Shown piece after piece: positions 34,931 to 48,200 of a stretch of 64,000 nucleotides of DNA. The position numbers and the translations under genes are program-made. The number at the start of each line of letters is the position of its first letter. Position 1 is the first letter of the stretch. The notes beneath the pieces are model-generated. The model did not search any database, was not told the origin of the DNA, and worked only from the letters and a program-made list of their open reading frames with translations. This DNA is from Aselliscus stoliczkanus. Lineage: Eukaryota; Chordata; Mammalia; Chiroptera; Hipposideridae. Location of the stretch: assembly GCA_033961575.1 (NCBI GenBank), contig CM066729.1, positions 95,483,001 to 95,547,000 of the forward strand, in the 5' to 3' direction.

Positions 34931-36079
34931 TTCCCATTAGGAAAGGGAAAGTGAGAGAAAGAAGAGGGGAAAGAGAGAGAAAAATAGAAAGAGGGAGAGA
35001 AAAAATAAATCAATGTCTGTTTTCAGTATAACTAAAGTTTCTCCCTGCTGTTCTTATCTCTTTGTATTCCATCCTCCATCCTTGTTTGCTCAAACATCGA
35101 CGTTTCTTTAATTTTAGGTTTGTGAACTTGAGAATGAGTTTTCCTGATTATTCTGACTTATCTGATTAAACTTATTATATCCTTAATTCTTTTGTAAAGG
35201 CATGAAAACTGATTTGTAGTTTTTATTCTTACCATACATATATGTCACTTGAATTAGATATGGTAAAATCAGCCAGAAGCAAAACCATTGGACACTGTAA
35301 CATCATTCCTGGCATTCATTGTCTACCCTACCCTTGTAGAATGTCACCGTAAGCTCAGATTTATTTTCAGGTATACTTTACATGTATGAGTAATGTTTCA
35401 TAACTTAGTATAAATACAGATATGGCTGCTCTGTAACACTTAAGCATCCCTACTTAGTTAATTAAGCTATTCAGAAGCCATGTTGCTTGTCCATGAGAGG
35501 GTAGAATTCATATTTTTCATATAATAATTTTATAAATTGCCGAATTTCTTTTTACTTTTAGCTTTTAAAAAACTCACATTTCCCTGTATCCTTTTGTATT
35601 CTCTGGTTCAGCAGTTTTCTTGCCACTTTTTTTACTTTCAGTGTTTATAAGTTGTCAGGGGATAGATATGATTCAGATTCAAGCTTCAAAGAACCAAAAA
35701 GAAATATTCTGAACCCAAATTAGATAACATACCTAACTATGTAGGTTCAGCGTGGAGCCTCAAACAAATACACAAGGTGACACTGTGAAAAGAGATCTTG
35801 GAGACCCCTGGAGAATGCCTTCACATCTACTGTCTCTAATGATTATATTTCAACAGAACATAAGGTAATATTTGAATCCTATATGATTCCCTGTATTTCT
35901 TTCGAACATTGCTGTTTATTTTGCAAGAGAGAGGTCTCGATTTAGACAGTGCCATGGGACTACTAATCCCATCTCTGGTCCACTACTTGACACCATGTCT
36001 GATCTTTGATTGTGGATCTTTTCTCTGTCGCATCTTCTTCAGACTGGCTCAGACAATCATCTGAAATAAAAACAGGAAG
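34931..36079. other. No recognised feature
   Basis: It includes a purine-rich stretch of GA and A runs at about 34940-35010. No exon or named repeat. Confidence 0.5.
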
Positions 36080-36605
36080 GAGGACAAAGGAATTGTTTTC
36101 TTTTGTTAAATAGCAATTGCTGTTGTGGTTCTGCTCAGATGCTCTTGGATCCACCCTTTGCTCTGCCCACTCCTGCATCATCCCCCTCCCTGTGCTGGTG
36201 TGCTTTTGCATCCTCTGCAGAGGTCAGTTCTCAGTTTATCAGATCTGTTCTGTGGGTGTGGGCAGAGAGCCCAAAATGCCTGGAAGGGGACTTTCCTCTA
36301 GCAGGCCCTTAGCCAATAACTGATGTTATGAAAGCTCAAGAACTCAGCTCCCTCACTTCAGGTTGGGAAAAGTCTAAAGCATAACACTCCAGAGTTCTGC
36401 AGTAGTGGGCTGAATGCCCACCTGGGACTTTGACTGCAGCGGCAAACAAAGTCCTTTTTTCTGTCCTCGTCTCTGTCATGTGTTGCCCACTTTCCTACCA
36501 ACTTCCCTTAGTGATCTCTCCTGGGATTATTTCCCTAATACAATACAATACCAGTAAAAGAATCCTCTTCTTAAGATCTGCTTCCAATGAGACTGACCTA
36601 AGACA
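36080..36605 (+). mobile_element. LTR of MaLR/ERVL type (tentative)
   Basis: The last 150 bases have the usual order of such LTRs: GTGATCTCTCCTGGGATTAT, an AATACAATAC polyadenylation-like stretch, AGAATCCTCTTCTTAAGATC, CTGCTTCCAATGAGACTGAC and CTAAGACA. The upstream part (TGCCTGGAAGGGGACTTTCC, CTCAGCTCCCTCACTTCAGG) fits. No internal retroviral part is nearby, so it is a solo LTR if real. Confidence 0.45.
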
Positions 36606-37875
36606 AATTATAAGCACATGACTCCTTCCAGCCATGTCCACAATAAGTTTCTAAAGAGAATTCAGAATATTTTTTGTAAAGACTGAATAAGTGTTTGCAC
36701 TACTGATATTATTTTAGATTGATACCTTCCTAAAACCATGATTGGTATTTTACTAAGAATAGGCCTACTGACTGTCTTCTGACTATAATTAATGAATTGA
36801 TATTCTCCAGAAAAAAAAAATGTCAGCTTGAATGTAACCCTTGTAATTTGCTTATTCTTTGATAAGGCAGTTAGGCTTCCTAATTTGAGGAGCAGAAAAT
36901 CTTACTTCTGAAACTTTAGAGACAATATATGAATTACTAACTTCCATGTATTTTTGATAAGCTATTTTTTGATATGACAATAGTTGACTGCTAGTAAAAA
37001 GAATCAAAATTACAGCACTTGTTGTTTATCACATACCGTGGTTATATAAATAGGTTATATAAACAGCCCGAGTCCATCCACAGAAAACAGCCAGCTGGGG
37101 CAGAGAAACCTGCAGACTGAGCTGTCCCATAGTGGGTCACGGTGGCCAAGGAACGTGCCAGAGATTGACTGCCGCTGGGTCTCCTGCACACCCATGGACT
37201 AGGAGCTGCAATCTAAGAACATCCTGAATCTGGAAAAACCCCTTCTGTTTTGGTCTTGCAGCATCCCTTCCACTCCCTTTATTGACAAACCCTGACATTG
37301 TGTCAACAGGCATAGGAAAAAGGGAAATCCAACTTTAAGAAAACAAAGGGATGAAGAATGGATTTAAAACTGAGAAGAAATACATTGATAATGCAAACAA
37401 CTCTGATGGTCTTACATTTAAAACTAAGTAAATATTCATTTTTTTGTGGTAATTAACTCTCTCTATTTCAGAAAGGATAGAGCTGCTATATATATATACA
37501 CACACACACACAAAAGCGAAGTCACTAAGTTATGTACAGAGAACAGTGTATTATTTTTTTGATTAGAGTCTAGTAATAGGGCTTAATGCTTGATAATCTA
37601 AACATTCCTTTCTTTCTATTGTTTACCATTTATCTTTATTGTTACTGAGCTATATCCTTTAGTTTCTTTTTTTGTGGTGGTAGATGAATGAGAAGATGAT
37701 ATGTGAAATAAATGTATATATTCAACTCTGGTTTAATTTTGCTTTTAGGGTTGTTAAAATCCATTCTCCCAGTCACATAAGAAGTGGTAATCTGTGGAGC
37801 ATATACCAGTCATACTCTCTTTGCTTTAATGACAGGAATACTTTGAAATCCTTTTCTCTTTTTATCTTTGATGGA
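36606..37875. other. Mostly unrecognised, with a GC-richer patch
   Basis: The patch at 37075-37260 is GC-richer than its flanks and resembles no repeat that I can name. A TA/CA microsatellite lies at 37485-37512. Open frames are short. Confidence 0.4.
37485..37512. repeat. (TA)n(CA)n microsatellite
   Basis: Five or so TA units run straight into nine CA units. Confidence 0.9.
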
Positions 37876-37879
37876 GTCA

Positions 37880-38030
37880 TAAAGCTAAATGTGGTTTGTA
37901 TATTTATCACATGGTAGCAACTTCTCATTTTACAGACAAAAAGTTTGAGAACTACAGACTTGACAAAGGTCACAGGGCTTGCTTATTACAGAATCCATGC
38001 ATTCTAGAACCTAGGCATCCAAGTATCCAG
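37880..38030 (+). mobile_element. MIR remnant (tentative)
   Basis: The phrase order is TTCTCATTTTACAGACAAAA, then TTTGAGAACTACAGACTTGA, CAAAGGTCACAGGGCTTG and CATGCATTCTAGAACC. This fits the MIR or L2 3' core. Heavily diverged. Confidence 0.45.
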
Positions 38031-38079
38031 GCATGCAAACTCTTTCTGTGAAGCCACATGGTGAAGGCACACAGGTAGT

Positions 38080-38430
38080 ATTGGCTATTGCTGTACAACA
38101 AGCCACTCCAATATTTAGTAACTTGAAACAATAAGCATTTAGTTAGATCATGATTTTACAGGTTAGCAATGTAGGTGAGGCTTAGCTGGATAGCTCTTCT
38201 GGTTTTCACCAGGCTCTGTCGGCCATCTGTGTTCTCCTGTGGTTCGGTGGGCAGCTTTACTGATTTCAGCTGGGCCCCCTCATCTGTGGGTCTCAGCTTT
38301 GACAATTACTCATATGTTGACCCAGGATCATAACCCTGCCCACCACCAATGGTTAGAAGGCCAGCAGTTCCTGTAAAATGCTGGCAGTTCTGCACTCCCA
38401 TCTCTTGCAATCAGAACATGTTACTTTCTT
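38080..38430 (+). mobile_element. Ancient mammalian interspersed repeat, family not named
   Basis: It contains TATTGCTGTACAACAAGCCA, AATATTTAGTAACTTGAAAC, AATAAGCATTTAGTTAGATC and later TCAGCTGGGCCCCCTC, in the order of a widespread old mammalian repeat that carries 'aacttagtggcttaaaacaa'. I cannot separate LTR from DNA-transposon origin by eye. Confidence 0.45.
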
Positions 38431-41400
38431 GTCTAGTTTTGTGGATTAAAAAAAAAAATGTAAATGAAAAAAGAAAGATGAGAACAATGTAGGCAGAACA
38501 TACTGGAATTGGAAGAGGTAACACACTGTAGATGCACTCCACATCCCCTTGGCCTCCTGCAGACAGAACAAAGGAGAACCAAAGTCCATTTTGTGAGAAT
38601 AGCCTCAGGGACAAAAAGGTAGTTTAAAATATTTGTTTCTGGAGAATGCTTTTGAAACAAGAACTGGGAAGTTTATAGCAGTGCTCACAAAGATGGTACA
38701 AGCAGATATAGGAGGTAGAAACTTGAGAAATTGTACAGGGGTATGTGTGTGGGGAGGGGGTCATGATGAGGCATGAAGAGGTCTCTAGTGTTCTGGGGAT
38801 TGGTAGAGAAGGTGTTTAAGAGTGACACTTAGTTTGTGGGCATGGAAGGATCAGTACCCCAGGTAAATGAAGATCTCCATAGATATAATTAGTAGAACAA
38901 AAAGTTAACCATAGAACCTCCATTCATATGAATATGTAAATACTGTTGTATCTCTCATTCACCACCTATTATGTTTTAATTTGTTTTCCTCCAAGGTTTT
39001 CAATGTTTATCTGTACCTGTGGCTTAAGCATTGGTTTCAGTGGCACTCAAGTGATTGTTATTTACTGACAATTTATTAACTGGAATGAATGATTTTGCAA
39101 GAAGATACGCATACACACTAATACCTGTATTTTACTTTCTGTATATTTACCTGTGCAACACCTTTTAATTTTCCTAACTATGTACATAACTTTTCAATCA
39201 TGTGCTGTTCCTATAGTAGCCAAGAGAAAGGCAAGCTTATTTGATACCGTTGTTTGAGAGCAAAACAAAACAAAACAAACCACAAAGTATTGGAAAAAGA
39301 AAAACTTGGAATTTGATTAAGAAGTGGAGGGGTTTAAGTGACACTCTAGTGCCTTGGGCTGGAGTTTCAAAAAGTTGGCAAGGGAATTGAATCTCTCCGT
39401 GCTCAGGCTTATGATGGCAAGAATAAAGCTATTTTTATCCTCTAGGCAACAGCTTTCCTCTGCCAGATTTCCCAAGACTCGTACAATGAGAGCATCCATC
39501 CCAAAATGATTAATGCAAATTTAGTAATTGTGCCCGTGGATCATTTCTCTGTCAGCCATTTTATCCATAAAATGTGCTTTTCTCTCTGTGTATGCATTGC
39601 TCATGTTTTGTGCCATTCACCTGTTGCTGGGGGCACGGAACAAATTACCTCTTTGTGTGAGGCTGCTGGAGAAGAAATTATCACATTTGGGGCTGGCACT
39701 CACTCCTAAGCCTAGCATGTAATTATTTGAATCTGAATGATTGTAGTCACGGAGTCTGATTTATCTTGGATATCAGAAGGACAGCCTGTGAGGTCTGATC
39801 CACAGCTGGACAATTTTCCAAAGGGGAGATAGGTGGGAGGATAGAGGCCTCTATTAAAGAAGATAGATTTTTGGCAGCAAAGGCGCATTTCAGTAGAAGC
39901 CAATGAGACCTCAGGGGTTCCGGCTTTTGTAAAATTTTAAGTGAAGTGAGTGCAAGTGAGAGGTTTTGACTGGAGGGCCCTGGGGAAGGTAATCAGAAAA
40001 AGAAGTATTGTGTTGCGGACCTCACAGTGCGGACTCCCTCAAAGCACTTCACACAAGACTCTCAAACTTAATCAACTAACATGGCTCAGAGGAGTAAACT
40101 CGAAAGCCCCTCAGGCTTGTGATATACCTTTCAAGTTTCCAGGAAGCATTGATGCCTGCCTAATAGGGCCTTTCCGAAACTACTAGCTCCTATTCAGGAG
40201 GCACAAATCATCCAGGGGCTGTGTTCAGTCAAGGCTTTAAAATGACAGTGGAAGTTGGAGTAGTCATAGTAAGGTATGGGCCTCCTCCAAGAAGCCGTTT
40301 GCTGGCTAAACATCCCACTGCTTGCTGACACCCCCATTTACTAAGCTGAGAGGCTATAGATTCACTGTACACTCTACTGCCTTATTGCAACAGAGTGTGT
40401 ACTGAATTTCTCTTGTATACCACAGGCTGTCAGGCAGACATCCTGAAACAAACATGATATTCTAAGTGCCAATAAATGGTCGTGGATTAAAAACAAACAC
40501 ATTTTCCATATGGAGAATTGGAAGAAACCTATACCAATATCACATGGCTATTTATAAGCACCACCAAAGAATGTTAGCCATGGAGAATACAGCAACCCAG
40601 TAAACCTTTTTCCCAAATGTTTGGGAAAAAAGCTAAGCTTTTTGAAAAGCAATTGATTTGAAACCACATTTTGAAGGAAGCTTGACAATCTCCTCTTCTT
40701 ACTTTAGGATAAATTGGTAAAATAATAATAATAATACTGTAAAACACAATGTACAAAAATAGATGGTTTCTGTTGATAGGATTATATGGGAAAATTGCCA
40801 AAGGCATTGAAATGGGGAAAAAAAAATTACTGAGCATCCTGAGTAGTGTACTTTTCCTAGTCTTTTGATTCTGTTTGGTCTGGTCCTTTCATCCTTCTTG
40901 AGCTATTTAGTAATGCAAATAATGCTTGCCCATAGAAATGAAAATGAATTTTATCCAGTAACATGCAACTGATTATTTCCCTATGGATATTCATCAGCCT
41001 CATATGTATTTGTACATTTATTTCAGCTTTCGTGATTGTCTTTTATATGTGTGAGTCATTTGAATTCTCATTTGAACCAGTTGTAACATCCTATTGGTTC
41101 TCTCATTAATTAATGAGTTAAATAAAATGTTTTGCATAGATTCATTTTATATTACTATATGACTTATATGACTAATGGTATTAACCTTAACATATATTCT
41201 TTATTAGTTTCAATTCAGGGGACTCTTTTTTTTTTTAATTAATACTGAGGAGACCGATGTTATTTAAAATGTTCTCCAACAGAACAATAGCTCCCCCACC
41301 CCATGGGAGAAAATGAACAACAAATAACTTTGGAGGCTAACTTGAAAATAACATATGCCCCTTAAATGGCACAAAATTTCAGTGTGATTTAATAGACAAT

Positions 41401-42242
41401 ATTGCAATTGTCTTATGTTTAGAATCAGCCTAATATTAATGCTAATCAAATGAGTATTTGATAAATGAAAACTTGGTTTTTCTTTTGTCATTTGTATTTT
41501 TACTGGTTCAATAAAATATCTGTGCTGAACCTCTTTCAAAGTCATTTTAAATTGAGAGCAAAGGAGTTGAGATAGAGTTTAAAACCCCTGGGTAGCAAAG
41601 ATATATCAGAAGGTAATAGAATCAAGGTCCTTCAGGTTATAAGGAGTGACTTCGATAGGAAACTTCATGATGGCACCTAATGCTTTGATGCAACTTCACT
41701 ATCATGAATATTGTAATAGGATTGAGGAAAAACAAATGAATGTAGGACATCATTGAATTGGTTTTTCAGAATGGATGTGCTTCATAGAAGCTCACATATC
41801 CTCAAGTAGTTATTTTTGACTAAGAGACAATTAGAGACCTACATTCAGCTAATGCATCCTAGATCACATTTTTGAAGTTCATATCATACTAAAGTACTCA
41901 CTTAAGTGAGATTTATGTTGAAGGGTTCAATTTATAAATCAAAAATGTTTGGGAATCTGGCTTCCCCTAAAGGCTTTCTTCCTTTCCTTTCAGTGGATTT
42001 GTTTTTCTCCTATCCATCTAATATATGTCTCAATAAACTAACATGAATCATCCTAAAGCAACAGTATAAGCCCTTCATTTTTTTCCTTTTTTTTTCCCCA
42101 CTCAAATGTATTAAGTTTTGAAACTCATGTTGCTCTGATATGAAAAGTAATAGGATGACTTGAACTTGCATTCTATTCTTTGATGGGTAACTATTCAAAC
42201 CTCATTTTCTGAGATGCTTGATGAAACTTTGGTTTAAACATA
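38431..42242. other. Long stretch without repeats, possible conserved non-coding DNA
   Basis: No named transposon or exon across nearly 4 kb. The part at 39490-39900 is unusually free of repeats, CpG-poor and contains a perfect POU octamer ATGCAAAT (39513-39520) next to TAATTG. That is a possible regulatory element by composition only. AAT repeats are at 40721-40735. I claim no gene. Confidence 0.4.
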
Positions 42243-42252
42243 ATACCCTTTT

Positions 42253-42404
42253 GGGCCGGCCGAGTGGCTCAGTTGGTTAACAGCTGGCTCAAGAGTGCAA
42301 GCTGAGCTCTAAGCAACAGCAGTGTGATGCCCAGTCCAAGCTGAGCTGCCATTGAGCTGCCACCAGGTGGCAGGATGGCTCAGCTAAATAAAAAAAAAAA
42401 AGTG
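42253..42404 (+). mobile_element. Bat SINE, medium length
   Basis: The head GGGCCGGCCGAGTGGCTCAG is followed by AAGCAACAGCAGTGTGATG, GCCACCAGGTGGCAGGATGG and CTCAGCTAAATA plus poly(A). The TSD is ATACCCTTTT (42243-42252 and 42405-42414). Same subfamily as 31199 and 54421. Confidence 0.92.
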
Positions 42405-42841
42405 ATACCCTTTTTCAAATCATTATCTAAATATACCAGAATATCATATACTACTTGACATTGGTTATCCTGCCTGGCTTTGTATTGACATGTGATACAC
42501 TGAGAGGGAACAGAAGATAATCACTAGTTAGAAATTTATCTATAAAAAACTTATAACCAGAGCTAGCCTATTTTCTACGCCATGGTCGCATTTTCAAAGA
42601 TAAACATTTTTTTGCCCAAAGATTAGGAAAGTTCTCTTTAATTTAACTAGAACATTCAAGACTTCCTAAGTCTTAACCTAAAGGTAGTTTACAACTTTCT
42701 CTACCTTCGAACTTTTATACACACCGAACTTCAATTTAATTAGACTACTTTCTCGTCCTAGAACATGTATAATGCTTTGCTTTGCAAAAACCTTAGAATG
42801 TCTTCCATGTTTATGTAGAAATGCTATCCATATTCTAACAC

Positions 42842-43135
42842 AGTGCTTCTCAACCTCTTTGTGATGAAGAGATTGTTATTTGGAAAGTTCCTAGTCTGTC
42901 ATAGTCCAACACTATAATATAAAATAATAATAATAATGAGTTGCTAGAAATATAAGATAAATATAAAAAAGCTTATAAAAGACAAGCTCTGATTCATTAT
43001 TGTTATATTCAAAATGTATTTTCAAATGGCTATAAAAGTTTCTAAACCGTTTGAGTCCAAGCATGGATCAATGACAAACGTTTCAGTGATTCAGTGAAGT
43101 AAACTTCTGTTGGGTAAACATCAGAGAACCATTTC
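42842..43135. mobile_element. Possible hAT-type non-autonomous element
   Basis: It starts CAGTGCTTCTCAACCTC, a common hAT end, and closes near 43125 with a weak reverse match (CAGAGAACCATTT). No target duplication and no coding. An AAT run at 42922-42937 is internal. Weak. Confidence 0.25.
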
Positions 43136-44114
43136 TTTCACAAATGCTTTCTGGTCTAATTAATTTTTTCTGTATATCTCTAAATGAAAGTGATTGAACA
43201 TTTACTTGCAAGCAATAGTTTCATATTGTTACTTTTCTTACAATAATTGATTTAATACCTATTGTATTAGAGTCCTTAAATAATTATAGTTTTTTTGTTT
43301 GTTGTTTTGTTTTCTTGAGACAAACTGCAGCACAAACTCCAGTACTAAATGTTCAAGTAAATGCTGAAGTGTGATTTTCTTAAATCTCTTGCTGGAAATT
43401 GATTTTTAAACTTGATGTTGAAAACCTATTTTCCTTCTTTTCCTGCAACAATTAATTATAACAGAGAGAAAGGCATGCCTCAAAGTAGAAGTCTTTGAAA
43501 CGTCTTTTACAAGGATGACTCCAAGTAAATGAAACATAAGAGTTTGTATATCTACTATGACTGACAATATTCCTAAATTTACTGAACTCCTTTAACAGTT
43601 CTACTGTGCCTCCCCATTTTACTTTGAACTCAGATAGACATTACTTTTTTTCATTCATCAAATGTTTATTTTATATTTACCCTACCATCTAAATTTGCTA
43701 GACTTAAAGACTCGGAGCCTTCCTTGAACTCTTTCTAATCTCATTACCCATATGCAATGTTATCCATCATTATGGATTTTTATTTCTCAGCATTTCTCAT
43801 ATTTTCACCTTCCTTTTAATCTCCATTGATCATAATTTAGTTCTGGGTATTATCTAAATGTAGAGTTATTCAATAACCTCATCTATTTTTCATCATTATC
43901 TAACAGGTATGAAATTACATAACATGTATGTAAGCTTTGCCTTTATTTGGAGGATTTTTGTTTTCCAAACAATAGTGATAATAATAATAATTACTTTTGA
44001 GAGTTCCAAAATAAACTCAATATCAATAACTTCAAAAAGCCAAAATGAATTGTAGAGACTGGGTAGGATCATTCAAGCATGAAGGGACTCAACCCCCTAT
44101 ACCAGCCCATCAAT
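43136..44114. other. No recognised feature
   Basis: AT-rich, no gene. ATA/AAT repeats at 43976-43992. Confidence 0.5.
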
Positions 44115-44127
44115 ATGAAACCTCTTG

Positions 44128-44248
44128 GGCCCAGCCCAGTGGTGCGGTGGTTAAGCGCTGGCTTGGAAAGCCAGCGGCCCTGGTTCGGGTCCCACATATG
44201 AGGGCCAGTGACACTACCCTCAAAAAAATAAAAATTACACACAAAAAA
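44128..44248 (+). mobile_element. Short bat SINE, head only
   Basis: The head GGCCCAGCCCAGTGGTGCGG runs to CACATATGAGGGCCAGTGAC and ACTACCCTC, then an A-rich tail. The TSD is 13 bp with one mismatch: ATGAAACCTCTTG (44115-44127) and ATGAGACCTCTTG (44249-44261). Same subfamily as 14208 and 57214, including the same abrupt 3' end. Confidence 0.92.
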
Positions 44249-44261
44249 ATGAGACCTCTTG

Positions 44262-45226
44262 TTTCATTTTTTAAAAAATAAATGAAGAATTATATAAGCT
44301 TATGATCAAATTGATGATAAAAGGGTAGAAATGTTAATGTAAATACTCTCAGGAAAAAGAAAATGTACTTTTAGATGTAGGAGCCTCCATAAACACAGAA
44401 ATGTAAGGTTAATCACAGCAATGGTTACTCTAATTACAGAAGATTGAGTTTTAGAAACAGCCAAAAACAAAGATGTTTTTAAATGTTGATGTTGAAACAC
44501 TGAAATCAGAGTACAAAACAAGTTTCAGGATAGAAAATATTTCATCATTTAGGAAAATTGAATGGAAGTAAATGACACCATACTAATCATTTCAGGAGGG
44601 ACACTAGGTATAAGAGCTTGTGTACTGTGTGATTATTAAGTTGATTCAAAAGGCATGTACATTTCCTGAAAAATTAAGCATTTTATAGATTTGTAGGCTA
44701 TAATTATTAGGAACTTGTTTCACATTTTGAATGACACTTTTGAATCTGGCCAGCCTTGTTTGCAGTATGTTTTGGGAAAGTTGTTAGAGTAGTATTGGAA
44801 AGTGGCAAAAGTTATATTACTGACAGCTATCAATAAGATATGTTAGCCTGAGGATGACATTTTTCTCTCAAGAATAAACCTAATCAAATACCAAAGTCCA
44901 TTATCTGACGAGAAGTAAGCAAGTGACAATATCACAACTGTCAAAATAAAATATAGTCCTGTGAGAGGGTTGTCTAGGAAAATGAAGAAAAGTGAATAGC
45001 ACAAAAAAAAATCTCTGAAATGAAGGGAAAAGAACTAGCATTTTCCTTTGGACATAACAGTGCTTCAATTATTTTTAATTAATTATATTAGGAACAATTT
45101 GGGAGTTTAAGTTCAGAAAAAGCAACTGGTAAGTTATTATTACATTCTAAAATGGATGTTTCAAATACCATTGACACGTGTATTGGGTAAATAAGTAATC
45201 GGATTGACACTTTGATCATCTTAATT
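44262..45226. other. No recognised feature
   Basis: Pre-insertion flank of the L1 at 45242. No gene or repeat recognised. It ends in TTAATTT, which with the TSD forms the L1 endonuclease target TT/AAAA. Confidence 0.5.
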
Positions 45227-45253
45227 TAAAATATACTTCTTGACACTTCATAG

Positions 45254-48200
45254 TAATGAAGGGATCGATCCAACAAGAGGACATAACTCTAGTAAACATC
45301 TATGCACCTAACATAGGAGCCCCTAAATATATAAAACAGATATTGTCAGACAGAGATCAACAGTAACACTATCATAGTAGGGGACTTCAACACCCCACTG
45401 TCACTAATGGACAGATCCTCCAGACAGAAAATCAATGTGGAAACAGCGACCTTAAATGACACATTAGACCAGCTGGATTTAACAGACATTTTCAGAGCAT
45501 TTCATCCCAAAGCACTTTTCAAGTGCACATGGAACATTTTCTAAGATAGACCACATGTTAGGCCACAAAACAAGTCTCAATAAATTTAAGAAGATTGAAA
45601 TCATTTCAACTGTATTCTCTGACCACAATGCCATGAAACTAGAAATCAATTATAAGAAGAAATCTGGGAAGCTGACAAATAAATGGAGGCTAAACAATAT
45701 GCTATTAAATAGAGAGTGGGTCACAAATGAGATCAAGGAGGAAATCAAAAGATACCTCGAGACAAACGAAAATGAAAACACCCCGACCCAAAATCTCTGG
45801 GATGCTGCGAAAGCAGTCCTAAGAGGGAAGTTTATAGCAGTGCAAGCCTACCTAAAGAAGAAAGAAAAATCTCAAATCAACAGGTTATCCTTACACCTAA
45901 GGGAACTGGAAAAAGAACAGCAAAAGAGGCCCAAGGGGAGTACAAGAAAGGAGATAATAAAGACCAGAGCAGAAATAAACAACATAGAGAACAGAAAAAC
46001 AATTCAAAAGATCAATGAAACCAAGAGCTGGTTTCTTGAGAAGATAAACAAAATTGACAAACCTCTAGTCAGGCTCATCAAAAAAAAAAAGAGAGAGGAC
46101 TCAAATTAGCAAAATCAGGAATGAAAGAGGGGAAATGACTACAGACATCACAGAAATACAAAAAATTCTAAGAAATTACTATGAGCAACTATATGCCAAC
46201 AAATTTAACAATCTGGAAGAAATGGATAATTTTCTAGAAGCATACAACCTTCCAAAGCTAACGCAAGAAGAAACAGAAAATCTAAATACCCTGATTACTA
46301 CCAAGGAAATTGAATCAGTAATTGACAAGCTCCCAAAAAACAAAAGCCCTGGACCAGACGGCTTCACAAGTGAATTTTATCAAACATTCAAAAAAGAACT
46401 ATCACCTATTCTTCTCAAACTATTCCAAAAAATCCAGAAGGAGGGAAGGCTCCCAAACTCTTTTTATGAAGCCACTATCACCCTGATTCCAAAACCAGAT
46501 AAAGACATCACAGAAAAGGAAAACTACAGGCCAATCTCCCTGATGAATATAGATGCAAAAATTCTCAATAAAATATTAGCAAACAGAATTCAGCAATATA
46601 TTAAGAAGATCATACATCATGATCAAGTGGGATTCATCCCTAGTGCGCAAGCCTGGTTCAACATCCGTAAATCAATTAATGTGATACACCACATCAACAA
46701 AATGAAGGATAAAGATCACATGGTCATCTCAATAGATGCAGAAAAAGCATTTGACAAAATCCAACAGCCATTTATGTTAAAAACCCTTAGCAAAGTGGGA
46801 ATACAGGGATCATATCTCAACATAATAAAAGCCATATATGATAAACCTACAGCTAACATCATACTCAATGGGGAAAAGCTAAAACCATTCCCCTTAAGAT
46901 CAGGAACAAGACAAGGCTGTCCACTTTCTCCTCTTTTATTCAACATAGTGCTGGAAGTTCTAGCCACAGCAATCAGACAACAAAAAGAAATAAAAGGCAT
47001 CCAAATTGGCAAGGAAGAAGTAAAATTGTCATTATATGCAGATGACATGATACTGTATATAGAGAACCCCAAAGACTCCATCAAAAAACTATTGGAACTG
47101 ATAGACGAATTCAGTAAAGTAGCAGGATATAAAATCAATGTTCAGAAATCAGTGGCATTTGCATATACCAATAATAAACTAACGGAAAGAGAAATTAAGA
47201 AAACTGTCCCATTTACAATTGCGTCAAGAACTATAAAATACCTAGGAATAAATTTAACCAAAGAAGTGAAAGATCTGTACTCAGAAAATTATAAGACACT
47301 GAAGAAAGAAATCATAAAAGATACAAATAAATGGAAACACCTACCATGCTGATGGATAGGAAAAATTAATATATTTAAAATGTCCATACTGCCTAAAGCA
47401 ATATATAGATTCAATGCAATTCCTATCAAACTACCAAGGGCATTTTTCACAGAAATAGAAAATATAATCCTAAAATTTATATGGAATCACAAAAGACCCA
47501 GAATAGCCTCAGAAATTCTGAGAAATAAAAACAAAGTCGGGGGGATCACGCTACCAGACATCAAAACCTACTACAAGGCCACAGTAATCAAGACAGTTTG
47601 GTATTGGCATAAAAACAGGCACATCGATCAGTGGAACAGAACAGAGAGCCCAGAAATAAATCCAAGCATTTATGGACAGTTAATCTATGACAAGGGAAGC
47701 AAGAATTTACACTGGAGTAAAGATAGTCTATTCAATAAATGGTGTTGGGAAAATTGGACTGACACATGCAAAAAAATGAAACTGGATCATCTCCTTACGC
47801 CTTATACAAGAACAAATTCAAAATGGATTAAAGACTTAAATGTAAGACCTGAAACCATAAAAATCCTAAAAGAAAATATAGGGAGTACATTTGCAGACAT
47901 TACCCGGAGCAATATTTTTACTGATACATCCCTACAGGCAAGGGAAGTAAAAGAAAAAATGAACATATGGGATTATATCAGACTTAAAAGTTTTTTCACA
48001 ACAAAGGAAACCATTAATAAAACAAAAAGGATGCCTACTGAATGGGAGAATATATTTGCCAACGATATATCTGATAAGGGGTTAATATCCAAAATTTATA
48101 AAACACTCATGAAACTCAACACCAAAAAAACAAACAACCCAATTAAAAAATGGGCAGAAGATATGAAGAGACATTTCTCTAAAGAGGACATACAGATGGC

